A stretch of 64,000 nucleotides of DNA, from positions 2,604,001-2,668,000 of the forward strand of contig NZ_JACHJC010000001.1 of assembly GCF_014203425.1 (NCBI RefSeq), given 5' to 3'. Shown one piece after another: positions 1-9,037 of this stretch. The stretch is from Micromonospora echinospora. Lineage in GTDB: Bacteria; Actinomycetota; Actinomycetes; Mycobacteriales; Micromonosporaceae. Every line of letters begins with the position of its first letter. The first letter of the stretch is position 1. The notes under the pieces are model-generated. The model was given only the letters and a program-made list of their open reading frames with translations, did no database searches and was not told the origin of the DNA. The translations under genes and the position numbers were made by a program.

Positions 1-403
1 TGCTGCCGAGAGCCGGCTTCGGCACCCCGATCACGATGAGGTCCGGCTTGGCGGCGGCGACGGCCTCGTAGTTGGTCTCGGCAGCCGCCTCGCCGGCGAC
101 CTTCGGCAGCCGTTCGTAGGTGGCCCGGTCCTGCTCGGCCATCAGCGCCAGGCCGCGCTTCCAGCTCGAGATCCCCACCAGTGCGGCGTCCGCCTCGATC
201 AGGACCGGCACCGCGTAGCCGGTGGCGACGACCCGCTGGGGGGCGACCGGGATCGTGATCTCGCCGTTGTCGGCGGCGAAGACGCGGGTCGCGGCGTCGC
301 CGGACTTCGCGGCGGAGTCGCCGCCGTCGGATCCGCAACCGGTGACCACGGTGAGCGTCACCGCGGCGGCGGCGATCACGCGCCAGTGCTGTCGTACGGA
401 CAT
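1..403 (-). CDS. Iron-siderophore ABC transporter substrate-binding lipoprotein (3' end cut by window edge)
   Basis: Reading the reverse strand from the ATG at 403 gives a type II signal peptide whose lipobox is VVTGC, with Cys23 as the lipidation site. A Ser/Gly/Asp linker follows, then the start of a FecB/FepB-like periplasmic-binding domain (ITIPVAPQRVVATGYAVP near residue 50; KPDLIVIG near residue 125). Only about 134 residues are inside the window. The family binds ferric siderophores outside the membrane and hands them to a permease. The divergent AraC gene and the iron-box-like sequence between them support a role in iron uptake. Confidence 0.85.
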   Translation of the reverse strand, partial: MSVRQHWRVIAAAAVTLTVVTGCGSDGGDSAAKSGDAATRVFAADNGEITIPVAPQRVVATGYAVPVLIEADAALVGISSWKRGLALMAEQDRATYERLPKVAGEAAAETNYEAVAAAKPDLIVIGVPKPALGS

Positions 404-459
404 CTGCCAGTTCCTTCGGGGTCTCAACACAGAGGTGCAGCCCTGCTGGGCTGCAGAGC

Positions 460-478
460 TTAGGCTAGCCTTACTTCT
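460..478. promoter_or_regulatory. Putative iron box (IdeR/DmdR-type operator)
   Basis: TTAGGCTAGCCTTACTT, with core palindrome AGGCTAGCCT, resembles the actinobacterial iron-box consensus TTAGGTTAGGCTAACCTAA. It lies between the siderophore-binding lipoprotein and the AraC regulator, where an iron-dependent repressor could control both. This is assigned by eye only. Confidence 0.55.
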
Positions 479-508
479 GTGGGCGGAATGTCGCCGAGAG
501 GTCAACCG

Positions 509-1381
509 ATGTCGGGGAGAGGTCAGAGCGTGATGGTCACCGGCCCGATCACGGCGGATCCGGTCAGCTGCGAGGAGTTCGGCTACGGCCTCGGCCGCCC
601 CGACGGCATCCTCCTCCTGCGCTACCGGTCGGTGACCCGGCTGGCGTTCGCCGAGAACCGGGAGGACTTCCTGCACCAGCTCTACTGGTCACCCGACGGT
701 CTGCTCTCCGCCCGCCACGGTCGGCACACCACCTTCCTCGGGCCGGACGAGGTCTTCTGGGTGCACCGGGCCGTGACCCACGAGGTGCACGCGGCGGACC
801 GGCAGACGGTCTACCGGATCTGCCTGCGCGAGGTGCCCGGTGCCCTCGACGGGCTGGGGGCCGGCGTCGCCACCATCGACGCCGAGGCCGCTCGGCTCGT
901 CCTCGCGCTCACCACCGCCGGCTACGACGAACGCGACGCCCTCGCCGCCCGCAGCCGCATCATGGCCGGGCTCGCCGCCCGATCCGACCCCGACGACCGG
1001 CAGGCCGGCGGTACGGGCGTCGCGCTGGCGGTCGCCACGGCCCTGGCCCGAGACCCGGGTGACACGACAGGGCTCGCCGAGTGGGCGGACCGCCTGCACG
1101 TCAGCGTCAAGACGCTGCAACGTGACTTCGACCGCGAGTTCGGCATGTCGTACTCGCAGTGGCGCACGAAGCTGCGCCTGCGTGCGTCGCTGGCGCTGCT
1201 GGAGACCCGGCCGGTCGGCGAGGTCGCCCGCCGCATCGGGTACGCCAGCCCGTCCGCGTTCATCTCCGCCTTCGCCAGGGAGTACGGCTACACGCCGGGT
1301 CGCGCCGCCGCGATGCGGCGTACCGCCGACATCCCCGCGCCCCGCGCGGCGAGGAGCTTCCGGCGCCCACCCGTCCCGTGA
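509..1381 (+). CDS. AraC-family transcriptional regulator
   Basis: The C-terminal third has the two helix-turn-helix units of AraC/XylS regulators (AEWADRLHVSVKTLQRDFDR, then VGEVARRIGYASPSAF and FAREYGYTPG). The N-terminal part is a cupin-like sensory domain. Several starts are in frame (479, 488, 509, 533). I chose the ATG at 509 because GAGAGG at 496-501 is a good ribosome-binding site 7 bases upstream. The divergent neighbour is a siderophore-binding protein, and AraC regulators beside such genes often respond to the siderophore, so it probably controls that uptake system. Confidence 0.85.
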   Translation: MSGRGQSVMVTGPITADPVSCEEFGYGLGRPDGILLLRYRSVTRLAFAENREDFLHQLYWSPDGLLSARHGRHTTFLGPDEVFWVHRAVTHEVHAADRQTVYRICLREVPGALDGLGAGVATIDAEAARLVLALTTAGYDERDALAARSRIMAGLAARSDPDDRQAGGTGVALAVATALARDPGDTTGLAEWADRLHVSVKTLQRDFDREFGMSYSQWRTKLRLRASLALLETRPVGEVARRIGYASPSAFISAFAREYGYTPGRAAAMRRTADIPAPRAARSFRRPPVP

Positions 1382-1421
1382 TCAGCCCGGTCCTGCCGAA
1401 AACGGTGGCGCGGTCACCTGC

Positions 1422-2675
1422 TCAGCTCATGGTGGCCTTCGGGGCGCCGCTGCCCGGATCGATCCGGGTCGGACCGGAGGCCGAGGGGCGGATGTCGAAG
1501 TCGAAGATCTCGGTGGGCAGGTAGACCGTCGCGCAGGAGTTGGGGATGTCCACCACGCCGGAGAGCCGGCCCTCGATCGGTGCGGCACCGAGCAGCAGGT
1601 ACGCCTGTTCCGGCTGGTAGCCGAAGCGGGTCAGGTAGTCGATGGCGTGCAGGCAGGCGCGCTGGTAGGCCAGCTGCGAGTCGAGGTACCGCTGTTCGCC
1701 GTCGAGGGTGACGGAGATCCCGGAGAAGGCCAGCCACCGGGAGAACTGCGGCGGGGTGTCGCCCGGGATGAAGATCGCGTTCTCGGCGACGCCGTACGTC
1801 TGCATGCCGTTCTTGATCAGGTCCACGTGCAGGTCGACGAAGCCGCCCATCTCGATCGCGCCGCAGAAGGTGATTTCCCCGTCGCCCTGGGAGAAGTGCA
1901 GGTCGCCGAGGGACAGGTTGGCTCCCGGCACGTACACGGGGTAGAAGACCCGGCTGCCGACTGTGAAATTCTTGATGTCCTGGTTCCCGCCGTTCTCCCG
2001 GGGCGGAGCGGTCCGCGCCGCCTCCGCGGCTACCCGGTCGAAGTCGGCGCCGGTGAGGCGGCCGAGGATCGCGTCCTGCGGCTCGGGGGGCAGGGCCAGG
2101 GGCGGCACCCGGTCGGGCGCGGTGGCGATCAGCGCACCCTCGCGCCGGTTCCACGTGGCCAGCAGCGACGCGGACGGGGCGGTGCCCATCAGCCCTGGGT
2201 GGGCGATCCCGGTGAACGAGACTCCGGGGATGTGCCGGGAGGTGGCCTTGCGGCCGGAGAAGTCCCAGACCGCCTTGTACGCGTCGGGGAACTGCTCGGT
2301 GAGAAAGCCGCCGCCGTTGCCGGTGGGGAAGATGCCCGTGTAACCCCAGCCCTGGCCGGCCAGCGGACCTGACTCCTGCGGGATGGGGCCCATGTCGAGG
2401 ATGTCGACCATGAGCAGGTCGCCCGGCTCGGCGCCCTCGACCGCGAACGGGCCGCTGAGCGCGTGGACCCGGGTCAGCGGAGCGTCCCGGATGTCCTCGG
2501 CGGAGTCGTCGTTGTGGATCGCGCCGTCGAACCACTCGCGGCAGTGGACGCGGAACGACTGTCCGGGCCGTACCGTCGCCACGGGCGGGATGTCGGGATG
2601 CCAGCGGTTGTGCCCGACCTTCTCCTGGTCGGTGAACCTCTTGGCGGAGTCGAGGGAGAACAGCAGTTCAGGCAC
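1422..2675 (-). CDS. fmdA: Acetamidase/formamidase family amidase
   Basis: The 417-residue protein has the usual length and motifs of the FmdA/AmdA family, which hydrolyses formamide or short amides to ammonia and the acid. Examples are HNRWHPDIPP near residue 22, DGAIHNDDSAEDI near 50, the SFTGIAHPGLMG block near 148 and GGFVDLHVD near 278. It starts with GTG at 2675, with AGAAGGG upstream. The next gene on the same strand upstream is the FmdB zinc ribbon, so the two probably form a small nitrogen-scavenging operon. Confidence 0.9.
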   Translation of the reverse strand: MPELLFSLDSAKRFTDQEKVGHNRWHPDIPPVATVRPGQSFRVHCREWFDGAIHNDDSAEDIRDAPLTRVHALSGPFAVEGAEPGDLLMVDILDMGPIPQESGPLAGQGWGYTGIFPTGNGGGFLTEQFPDAYKAVWDFSGRKATSRHIPGVSFTGIAHPGLMGTAPSASLLATWNRREGALIATAPDRVPPLALPPEPQDAILGRLTGADFDRVAAEAARTAPPRENGGNQDIKNFTVGSRVFYPVYVPGANLSLGDLHFSQGDGEITFCGAIEMGGFVDLHVDLIKNGMQTYGVAENAIFIPGDTPPQFSRWLAFSGISVTLDGEQRYLDSQLAYQRACLHAIDYLTRFGYQPEQAYLLLGAAPIEGRLSGVVDIPNSCATVYLPTEIFDFDIRPSASGPTRIDPGSGAPKATMS

Positions 2676-2696
2676 AGCGTTGAGCCCTTCTCGTGG

Positions 2697-2975
2697 TCAC
2701 CAGCGGGGCAGACGGGCGTGGGCCGGGTTCGTCGAGCGGCGTGCCGGGCGACCGCCGGGTACCCGCCCGACCACCTCCGGCTGTTCCGCGCTGCGCTCGG
2801 TCCGGTCGATGGCCTCGCGCAGCGCCGCCGGCATGCGGGCCAGCCGTGGCGCGGAGAACACCCGTGTCGCCGGGAACCCGCACCGGGGGCAGCTCGTCGA
2901 CGGTCCCGCGGTGCCGACCGGCAGTACGACATCGAAGCTGCCGTCCTGCTGGCAGCGGTACTCGAAGGTGGCCAT
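2697..2975 (-). CDS. fmdB: FmdB-type zinc ribbon protein
   Basis: A small protein of 92 residues opening with MATFEYRCQQDGSFDVV and carrying a CPRCG half of a zinc ribbon near residue 30. This is the FmdB regulatory-protein pattern commonly linked to formamidase. The first half-site is a single Cys (YRC) rather than CxxC, a frequent variant. The ATG at 2975 was chosen over longer in-frame extensions because the family starts here. It lies 21 bases upstream of the amidase gene. Confidence 0.8.
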   Translation of the reverse strand: MATFEYRCQQDGSFDVVLPVGTAGPSTSCPRCGFPATRVFSAPRLARMPAALREAIDRTERSAEQPEVVGRVPGGRPARRSTNPAHARLPRW

Positions 2976-3157
2976 CGCCGCTTCCCGTCCAGTCGTGCGT
3001 GCGGTGGCCGTTCCACAGCGGCTCACCCTGTATTTCCGATTGTTGCTGATTACGCAGATAGGCGGCGTAAAACGACGAATGAGGCAGAGGTCGCGCCCCG
3101 CGACGGGTTGCCGGGCCGCCGCGCCGACCGAGTCGTGGGATACGTTGGCGATCATCG

Positions 3158-4372
3158 ATGTATCGGCGGCATCGTCGGCGTATGGCAGCCGTCTCGTCGT
3201 CCTCGTCGTTCCGCCGACTCCGGCCGGGTCTGCTGGCCGCCGTCGTGCTGTCGGCAGCGGTGCTCGCCACCGCGCTGAGCGCCGTACCGTCGGCCGACGC
3301 CGACGCCGGCACCGCGTACCCCGCTGCCGCGCCGGCTCCCGGCGGCGCCGCGGTGCCCGTCGCGGATCCGACCGGGACCGTGGCGCCGCCCACGTCGACG
3401 CCCAGGACGCCCGACCCGCCCAGCACCACGCCGTTCCCGCCGAGCGCGCCCACGAACCTGACCGCCACCCAGGTACGGACCACGTCGGTCACCCTCACCT
3501 GGACGGCCGCCACGCGCGGCTGCTGCCCCGTCGTCGGGTACGACATCACCTACTACCAGGCGTTCGACGACGTGGTGTACGGCGTCAGCCTCGGCGACGT
3601 CACCACCGCCACGATCACCACCTCCATCCAGCCGGGCCGGCAGTACTCGTTCCGGGTCTCGGCCCGCGACGGCGACGGCCGCCGTTCGCCCTCCACCGAC
3701 CCGCTGACGGTGGTCACCCCGGTGACGGACACCGGCCCGGACACCACCCCGCCGAGCGCACCGCAGAACCTGACAGTCGGCGAGGTGACCGCCTCGACCG
3801 CCACGCTGTCCTGGGCGCCGTCGACGGACAACGTCGGTTTGCTCGGGTACAACGTCTACCGGTTCGACGGCTGGTACACCTCGACGCTCGTCGCCACCGT
3901 GCCGGGCACGACGTACACGGCCGCGCTGCCCCCGGAGACGCCGCTGCGCACCCTGTACTACGTGCGGGCCCGGGACGCCGTCGGCAACGTGTCGATCGCC
4001 TCCAACACGGTCACCGTGCCCACGACGACCACTCCGCCGCCCCCGCCGCCCTCGACCTGCCGGGTGACCTACCGGAACCAGTCCGAGTGGGCCGGCGGCT
4101 TCGTGGCCACGGTGACGGTCCAGAACACCGGGACGGCGCCGGTCGACGGCTGGATCGTCACGTGGGGCTTCCCCGGCGACCAGCAGATCACCAACGCGTG
4201 GAACGCCACGGTCGGGCAGACCGGCGCCACAGTGACCGCCCGCAACGTCGACTGGAACCGCGTCATCGCGCCGAACGGATCCGCGACCTTCGGCTTCCAG
4301 GGGCGGTGGGGCGCCAGCGACGCGCCGCCGACCGGGTTCTCGCTGAACGGCGCTCCCTGCACCGTGGGCTGA
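3158..4372 (+). CDS. Secreted protein with two fibronectin type III domains and a family 2 carbohydrate-binding module
   Basis: An N-terminal signal peptide (Arg-rich start, hydrophobic LLAAVVLSAAVLA, cleavage near the AxA at about residue 48) is followed by a Pro/Thr linker. Two FN3 domains start with PSAPTNLTATQV (about 95) and PSAPQNLTVGEV (about 198). A Pro-rich linker then leads to a CBM2 domain with the typical CRVTYRNQSEWAGGF start and WG-FP-DQQITNAWNA core. There is no catalytic domain, so it is probably a polysaccharide-binding surface or accessory protein. The GH53 galactanase gene follows 34 bases downstream and is probably co-transcribed. Confidence 0.85.
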   Translation: MYRRHRRRMAAVSSSSSFRRLRPGLLAAVVLSAAVLATALSAVPSADADAGTAYPAAAPAPGGAAVPVADPTGTVAPPTSTPRTPDPPSTTPFPPSAPTNLTATQVRTTSVTLTWTAATRGCCPVVGYDITYYQAFDDVVYGVSLGDVTTATITTSIQPGRQYSFRVSARDGDGRRSPSTDPLTVVTPVTDTGPDTTPPSAPQNLTVGEVTASTATLSWAPSTDNVGLLGYNVYRFDGWYTSTLVATVPGTTYTAALPPETPLRTLYYVRARDAVGNVSIASNTVTVPTTTTPPPPPPSTCRVTYRNQSEWAGGFVATVTVQNTGTAPVDGWIVTWGFPGDQQITNAWNATVGQTGATVTARNVDWNRVIAPNGSATFGFQGRWGASDAPPTGFSLNGAPCTVG

Positions 4373-4406
4373 GCGCGGCCCGCAACCCGACCCGAGAGGG
4401 AGCCCT

Positions 4407-5534
4407 GTGAGCACACCCCACCGCCGCCGCCGGACCCTGGCCGGGGCCGTCACGGCCGTCGTCCTCGCCGTCACCACCACGTTCGGGGGTACGCCGGCGC
4501 CCGTCTCCGCCGCGAACACGCTCAGCATGCGGGGCGCCGACGTCTCGTCGTTGCAGCGCAGCCTGGACCTGGGGGCGAAGTACTACGACGCGGGCGGGGT
4601 CGCCCGTGACCCGCTGGACATCCTCAGGTCCGCCGGCGCCAACTACGTCCGGTTGCGCGTCTGGAACAACCCGGCCAGCGGCTACAACAACAAGAGCAGG
4701 GTACTGGCCCAGGCGAGCGCGGCCAGGGCGAAGGGCCTCAAGGTCCTCATCGACTTCCACTACTCCGACACCTGGGCCGATCCCGGCAAGCAGTACAAGC
4801 CGGCCGCCTGGGCCGGGCACAGCCTCAGTCAGCTGCGCAACGACGTGTACGCCTTCACGTACGACGTCTGCGCCGCCCTGCGGGGGCAGGGCACCCTGCC
4901 GGACAGCGTGCAGATCGGTAACGAGATCAACGTCGGGATGCTGTGGAACGAGGGGAAGGTCGTCAACAACGACTTCGCCCCGCTGGCCGGCCTGCTGAAG
5001 CAGGGCTACAACGCGGTGAAGGCGTGCGGCCGCGGCATCCCCGTGATGATCCACACCGCGAACGCGGACAGCAACGCCAACGCCCGGTGGTTCTACGACG
5101 GCATCCGCGCCCAGGGCGTGCAGTGGGACATGACGGCCCTGTCGTACTACTGCATGTGGCACGGCAGCCTGGCGAACCTCTACAACAACATCGTCGACCT
5201 GCGGAACCGCTACGGGAAGCCGGTGGTGATCGTGGAGACCGCGTACCCCTTCACCCGGGACGACGCGGACGGCCAGCCGAACGTCATCGGCGACGCCACC
5301 TGCGACGGCATCAGCGCGACGTGGGCCGGGCAGGCCCAGGAGTTCGACTGGGTGCAGAACACCGCCCGCAACGCCGGCGCGATCGGGGTCTTCTACTGGG
5401 AACCCACCTGGTACGCCGTCCCTGGCAACGGCTGGGACCCGGCGAACATCAACGGCACCGGAAACGGGTGGGACAACATGGCCGTCTTCGACTGGTTCGG
5501 GCGGGTGAACCCGGGGGTGCGCTGGACGCCCTGA
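4407..5534 (+). CDS. Secreted endo-beta-1,4-galactanase (GH53, arabinogalactan endo-galactosidase)
   Basis: A 375-residue protein with an N-terminal export signal ending near AANTLSMRGADVS. The GH53 TIM barrel shows RVWNNP, VLIDFHYSDTWADP, the acid/base Glu173 in QIGNEINVG and the nucleophile Glu278 in VVIVETAYPF. The family cleaves beta-1,4-galactan of type I arabinogalactan outside the cell. The GTG start is preceded by GAGAGGGAG. It follows the FN3-CBM2 gene closely, giving a plant-polysaccharide utilisation pair. Confidence 0.92.
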   Translation: MSTPHRRRRTLAGAVTAVVLAVTTTFGGTPAPVSAANTLSMRGADVSSLQRSLDLGAKYYDAGGVARDPLDILRSAGANYVRLRVWNNPASGYNNKSRVLAQASAARAKGLKVLIDFHYSDTWADPGKQYKPAAWAGHSLSQLRNDVYAFTYDVCAALRGQGTLPDSVQIGNEINVGMLWNEGKVVNNDFAPLAGLLKQGYNAVKACGRGIPVMIHTANADSNANARWFYDGIRAQGVQWDMTALSYYCMWHGSLANLYNNIVDLRNRYGKPVVIVETAYPFTRDDADGQPNVIGDATCDGISATWAGQAQEFDWVQNTARNAGAIGVFYWEPTWYAVPGNGWDPANINGTGNGWDNMAVFDWFGRVNPGVRWTP

Positions 5535-5559
5535 CCGGCCGCCGGACGCACCCCCTGCG

Positions 5560-5898
5560 CTATCGCCTGAGGAGACGGCCGATCGAGTCGCGGCGGCCCC
5601 AGGCGATGAACACGAACAGCACGAACAGCACCACCGGTGTGAGGACCAGCGCGCCGCCGTCGAGGATGAACGCCTGGGTGACGGCGGCGCCGATCATGAG
5701 CAGCGCCAGCCCGACGAGGTAGCGGAACCAGGGCGCGGTGCCCATGTCCTCGAAGGACTGCACAGCGTTCGCCTCGCCGAACAGCTTGGGACCGGCCGAG
5801 GCGACTATGAAGAAGACGCCGAGAAAGCCCTGGAGCACCCACAGCGTGCGGTGCAGTCCACGGGCGACGGGCGGGGGAGTGGTGTCGACAACGCTCAT
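5560..5898 (-). CDS. DoxX-like small integral membrane protein
   Basis: A 112-residue protein with about four hydrophobic segments and the DoxX-like pattern GFFIVASAGPKL near residue 25, PWFRYLVGLALLMIGAAV near 55 and two closing helices. The function of this family is poorly defined. The ATG at 5898 has a CAGGAGGAC ribosome-binding site. A 16-base perfect palindrome lies 34 bases upstream (5932-5947). Confidence 0.7.
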   Translation of the reverse strand: MSVVDTTPPPVARGLHRTLWVLQGFLGVFFIVASAGPKLFGEANAVQSFEDMGTAPWFRYLVGLALLMIGAAVTQAFILDGGALVLTPVVLFVLFVFIAWGRRDSIGRLLRR

Positions 5899-5931
5899 GG
5901 CTCTCGTCCTCCTGACGGTCGGCCGGTCCGC

Positions 5932-5947
5932 GCATCCGATCGGATGC
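5932..5947. promoter_or_regulatory. Perfect 16-base palindrome, candidate operator
   Basis: GCATCCGATCGGATGC is an exact inverted repeat just upstream of the DoxX-like gene. Its half-site GCATCCGAT recurs at 6456-6464, upstream of the neighbouring 6000-6338 gene. The recurrence suggests a shared regulator. No regulator is encoded next to it. Confidence 0.4.
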
Positions 5948-5999
5948 ACCAGCTCAGACCGGCCGGGACAGGCGAACTCATCGCTGATCCGGCGCACGG

Positions 6000-6338
6000 C
6001 TACCAGGCCTTGCCGCGGATCGGGGGCACGTCGAGATCGTGCTCGCCGCCCCGGTGCTCGGCGAGCAGCCGACGGCGGACCGAACGCCAGGCGACGCGTT
6101 CCTGGCGGCGGCCGAGCCTGCGGTACGCCTGAAAGGTGCAGAGCCGGCAGCCGCAGAGGTTGGGAGCCTGCGCCGTCACCTCACGGTAGCAACGGGTGCG
6201 GATCCAGTCGGGCGAGGCGAGGAACTCGGCCAGGTCGCAGGCGCCCAAGTGGTGTCGGTGGATGTCGGTGAACCAGCGGCGCAGATACGGATCCCGCTGC
6301 TGCACCCGCTCGGGTCGGTGGATGTCGGTACGGGCCAT
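6000..6338 (-). CDS. Hypothetical protein with a CGCRLC motif
   Basis: A 112-residue basic protein, MARTDIHRPERVQQRDP onward, rich in Arg, His and Trp, with a CGCRLCTFQ cluster near residue 65 that could bind a metal. I do not recognise the family. The start at 6338 was chosen because the longer in-frame start adds only low-complexity residues. The half-site GCATCCGAT at 6456-6464 lies upstream, as it does before the DoxX-like gene. Confidence 0.5.
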   Translation of the reverse strand: MARTDIHRPERVQQRDPYLRRWFTDIHRHHLGACDLAEFLASPDWIRTRCYREVTAQAPNLCGCRLCTFQAYRRLGRRQERVAWRSVRRRLLAEHRGGEHDLDVPPIRGKAW

Positions 6339-6517
6339 GTGACGACCGCCTTCCGGCCGCCCGCGCACATGCGCGGGACTAACGCCTCTCTGGCATGCCG
6401 ATCACCTCCCATTGCCGGTGGACGCCCTCATTCTGCTGATCATGGACCGGGCCACGCATCCGATTTCAGGGGCCAGCCGATGGGCCGATCAGCCGTCGAC
6501 AGGGCCCTCCCCGGCCA

Positions 6518-9037
6518 CTACCCGGGGACGGCCGGGTTCAGCTCGGCGTCCTCCTGCAGATGGACGAGGGAGGTGGGGGAGACCACCTCCCACGGCTCGT
6601 CGACAGCGACCTCACCGTCGGGCCGGTCGTTGGCGTCCGCGATGAGGTCGTCGACCATCGGGTACCTGGTCGGCTCACCGCGCCACGGCTTCGGCCCCCA
6701 GGCGGGGACCTTGCCGGTCTGCAGGTAGCGGACGGCGGAGCGTTCGAAGCCCTCCCGTACCGGCACGACCACCCGCGCGGCGCCCGCTTGCAGGAACGCC
6801 TCGTACAACGGGTCGGTGCTGGTGCGCGCGGTGAGTTCGGCCCAGCGGTGCCGGCCGGCCCACTGGTACGGGTAGAACAGGTACGTCATGAGCGACCAGT
6901 CGAAGACGTCGGAGAAGAACGCGATCGCGTCGGCCTCGGCCCACGACTCGTCGAGGTCGATCCGGGGCGGCTCGTCCGGCGGGCTGTCAAGCGAACCGAA
7001 CTGGTCGAAGTCCTGCCCGGTGAGGATGGTCTGGCAGCCGCGTGTGAGTTCGCGGACCTCGATCGCCCGGTTGACCTCCGGCGGCGCGCTCACGGCGTAG
7101 CCCTGCCGCACCTGCGCCACCGACACGGCGGTGTCGTAGGCGGACTGCAGGGACAGGAACGCCTGCTGGATGAGGTCGAACGTGGACTGCTGCCACGCCT
7201 TGAACGCCTCAGGGGTGCGGTAGGCGATCACCCGCACCGCGATCGCCTGCCCGTTCACCTGCTGCGATCCGATCGCCACCGGCAGATGTCCGGTCAGCTG
7301 CTGCTCCAGCTCGACGGTGTGGGACTCCGCGGCGTCCCCGGCCACTATCGAGATCCGCCGGCCGCCGACGGCGACGTTGACCGGAGCCTGCTTGAACGTC
7401 GACGCGGGCACGTCGTCCGGATCCGGCTTTTCGCCGACTGCCAGTTGCCCGCCGTACACCACCGACACCGTCACTCTGCCGGCCGCGTACCCGTCGGGGA
7501 TGGTGACCTGCGACGTGGTGACCCCGTTGGCGAGCATCGCCGGCGGAGCCGTCTCGGGGTCGTAATGGACGGGCTCCGTCGTCATCGACGGGGCGAAGGT
7601 GAACGTCGCCGGTACGGTCACGACCTTGTCCGGGGGCCGTTGCAGCCCGGTGGCGTCGTAGCGCCGGCCGAGCGCGACGAAGGTGTTCTCGGTGACGTCC
7701 TCGGGACCGAAGTCCAGCGCGCGCGGAGCCACCGGCTCGTTCGCCGACGCGGCCGCCCCGGCGAGGTGGACGTGCTGCGCGGCCGGCTCCGGCACCACGA
7801 ACTCCAGCAGCAGCCGCTCGCCGTAGTTGTAGACCTGCGCGCGGTCGACCTTGTTCAGCCACCGGTAGACGCCACGGACGTGGTCGGTGCCCTCCCGGTT
7901 GTCGAAATCGTGCTTGTTGGTCTCGGTGACCTGGGTCCGGCTCGTGGTGACGGTCCGCGTGGACGCCTGGCTGCGCATGCTCTCGGTGGCCCGGTCGGTG
8001 ACGTCCTTGCCGTACGTGGAGGAGGAGCTGTTGCTCTGTGTGGTGCTCGTGGAGTTGCTGGCGTTCACGTCGACCCCGACGCTGACCGGGCCGAACCCGC
8101 CGGACACGCTCACCCCCGCCGAGAGACTGGTGGTGGCCGTGTTCGTCGTGCTCGCCGCCTCCTGGAGCGCGAACCGCTCGGCGGTGGTCAGCTCCCGGCT
8201 GGTCTCGCTGGACAGGTCGGTCGTCTCGACGACCTTCTGACCCGTGGTCGTGTCGACGACTGTGGTCCGGCCGCGCACCTCGGACCGCAGCACGTTCTCG
8301 ATGTAGGCGATCTCGCCGAGGTCGTAGCGCAGGTGCTCGGTCCGTACCACCATCAGGTCACCGCGGCCGAGCACGCGGGCCCGCGCCTCGAACACCGGCA
8401 GCGCGGGAGGGGGAAGCGGCACCGGCACCGGGTAAGGCGTGGGTGTCGGCGTCGGCGTGGGCGTCGTGGCGATCCTCTCGTCGGGACCGCCCTGGGCGGA
8501 CGGCGGCAGGGCCGGCAACCGGAGGGTCTGACCGCGTACGAGGTGCCGCACCCGGTAACCGCCGTCGAGCGGCAGCGCCGCCAGGCGGAGCACCGTGGCG
8601 CCGCGGAGCAGGGCGGTGGCCCGGGTGGTGGCCGGGGAACCGGCCGCGCCGAGCCACCGGTTCAGCACGATCACGCTCGTCGCCCGCCGGGCCACGTCGG
8701 CAAGCGCCTCGCGGTGCGGGCCGTCGTCCGGTGCGGGCCGCAGGTCACCCAGGCTGAGCGTCTCGTCGACGGCGGCGCGGCGCCGTACCTCACGCAGCCG
8801 CTGGGCCGCTACCGCGAGCGGTGACGGCAGGTCGGTGAGCAGGCCGCGCGCCAGCCCTGCGGCGGTCTCGCGGTCGCGCTCCCGGATCGCCTGCGCGGCC
8901 ACGGGCAGCAGCGCGTCGGTGTAGTCGAACGCGCGCAGCAGAACCTCCACGGACGGCGGAGGCAGTACGGGCTCGGCCGGTGCGGGCCGGCGCACCGCGA
9001 CGAAGCGGAACAGGGCCTGCGGCGTGGTGTCGGTCAT
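6518..9037 (-). CDS. Large protein of unknown function, third gene of an unrecognised three-gene operon
   Basis: An 839-residue cytosolic-looking protein (no signal peptide or membrane segment). It has an alpha-helical N-terminal part (1-190), a (TP)n/Pro hinge near 190-215, and a Ser/Thr/Asn-rich segment with Gly-rich VSGGFGPVSVGVDVN near 320. A conserved-looking GVYRWLNKVDRAQVYNYGE stretch is near 395. The C-terminal part is rich in aromatics (DWSLMTYLFYPYQWAGRHRW, then GAARVVVPVREGFE). The ATG at 9037 overlaps the stop of the upstream gene (ATGA), showing translational coupling. The long open frame continues upstream through the next gene in another phase, which is a shadow. I do not know its function. 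Confidence 0.75.
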   Translation of the reverse strand: MTDTTPQALFRFVAVRRPAPAEPVLPPPSVEVLLRAFDYTDALLPVAAQAIRERDRETAAGLARGLLTDLPSPLAVAAQRLREVRRRAAVDETLSLGDLRPAPDDGPHREALADVARRATSVIVLNRWLGAAGSPATTRATALLRGATVLRLAALPLDGGYRVRHLVRGQTLRLPALPPSAQGGPDERIATTPTPTPTPTPYPVPVPLPPPALPVFEARARVLGRGDLMVVRTEHLRYDLGEIAYIENVLRSEVRGRTTVVDTTTGQKVVETTDLSSETSRELTTAERFALQEAASTTNTATTSLSAGVSVSGGFGPVSVGVDVNASNSTSTTQSNSSSSTYGKDVTDRATESMRSQASTRTVTTSRTQVTETNKHDFDNREGTDHVRGVYRWLNKVDRAQVYNYGERLLLEFVVPEPAAQHVHLAGAAASANEPVAPRALDFGPEDVTENTFVALGRRYDATGLQRPPDKVVTVPATFTFAPSMTTEPVHYDPETAPPAMLANGVTTSQVTIPDGYAAGRVTVSVVYGGQLAVGEKPDPDDVPASTFKQAPVNVAVGGRRISIVAGDAAESHTVELEQQLTGHLPVAIGSQQVNGQAIAVRVIAYRTPEAFKAWQQSTFDLIQQAFLSLQSAYDTAVSVAQVRQGYAVSAPPEVNRAIEVRELTRGCQTILTGQDFDQFGSLDSPPDEPPRIDLDESWAEADAIAFFSDVFDWSLMTYLFYPYQWAGRHRWAELTARTSTDPLYEAFLQAGAARVVVPVREGFERSAVRYLQTGKVPAWGPKPWRGEPTRYPMVDDLIADANDRPDGEVAVDEPWEVVSPTSLVHLQEDAELNPAVPG

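Noticed and set aside
2383..4410. A 675-codon plus-strand frame spanning fmdA, fmdB and the FN3 gene
   Set aside because: It covers three genes in other frames and shows no protein-like segments.
8430..8470. Tandem GTCGGC/GTGGGC-like repeat
   Set aside because: It encodes the (TP)n hinge of the 839-residue protein and is explained by coding, not by an independent repeat element.
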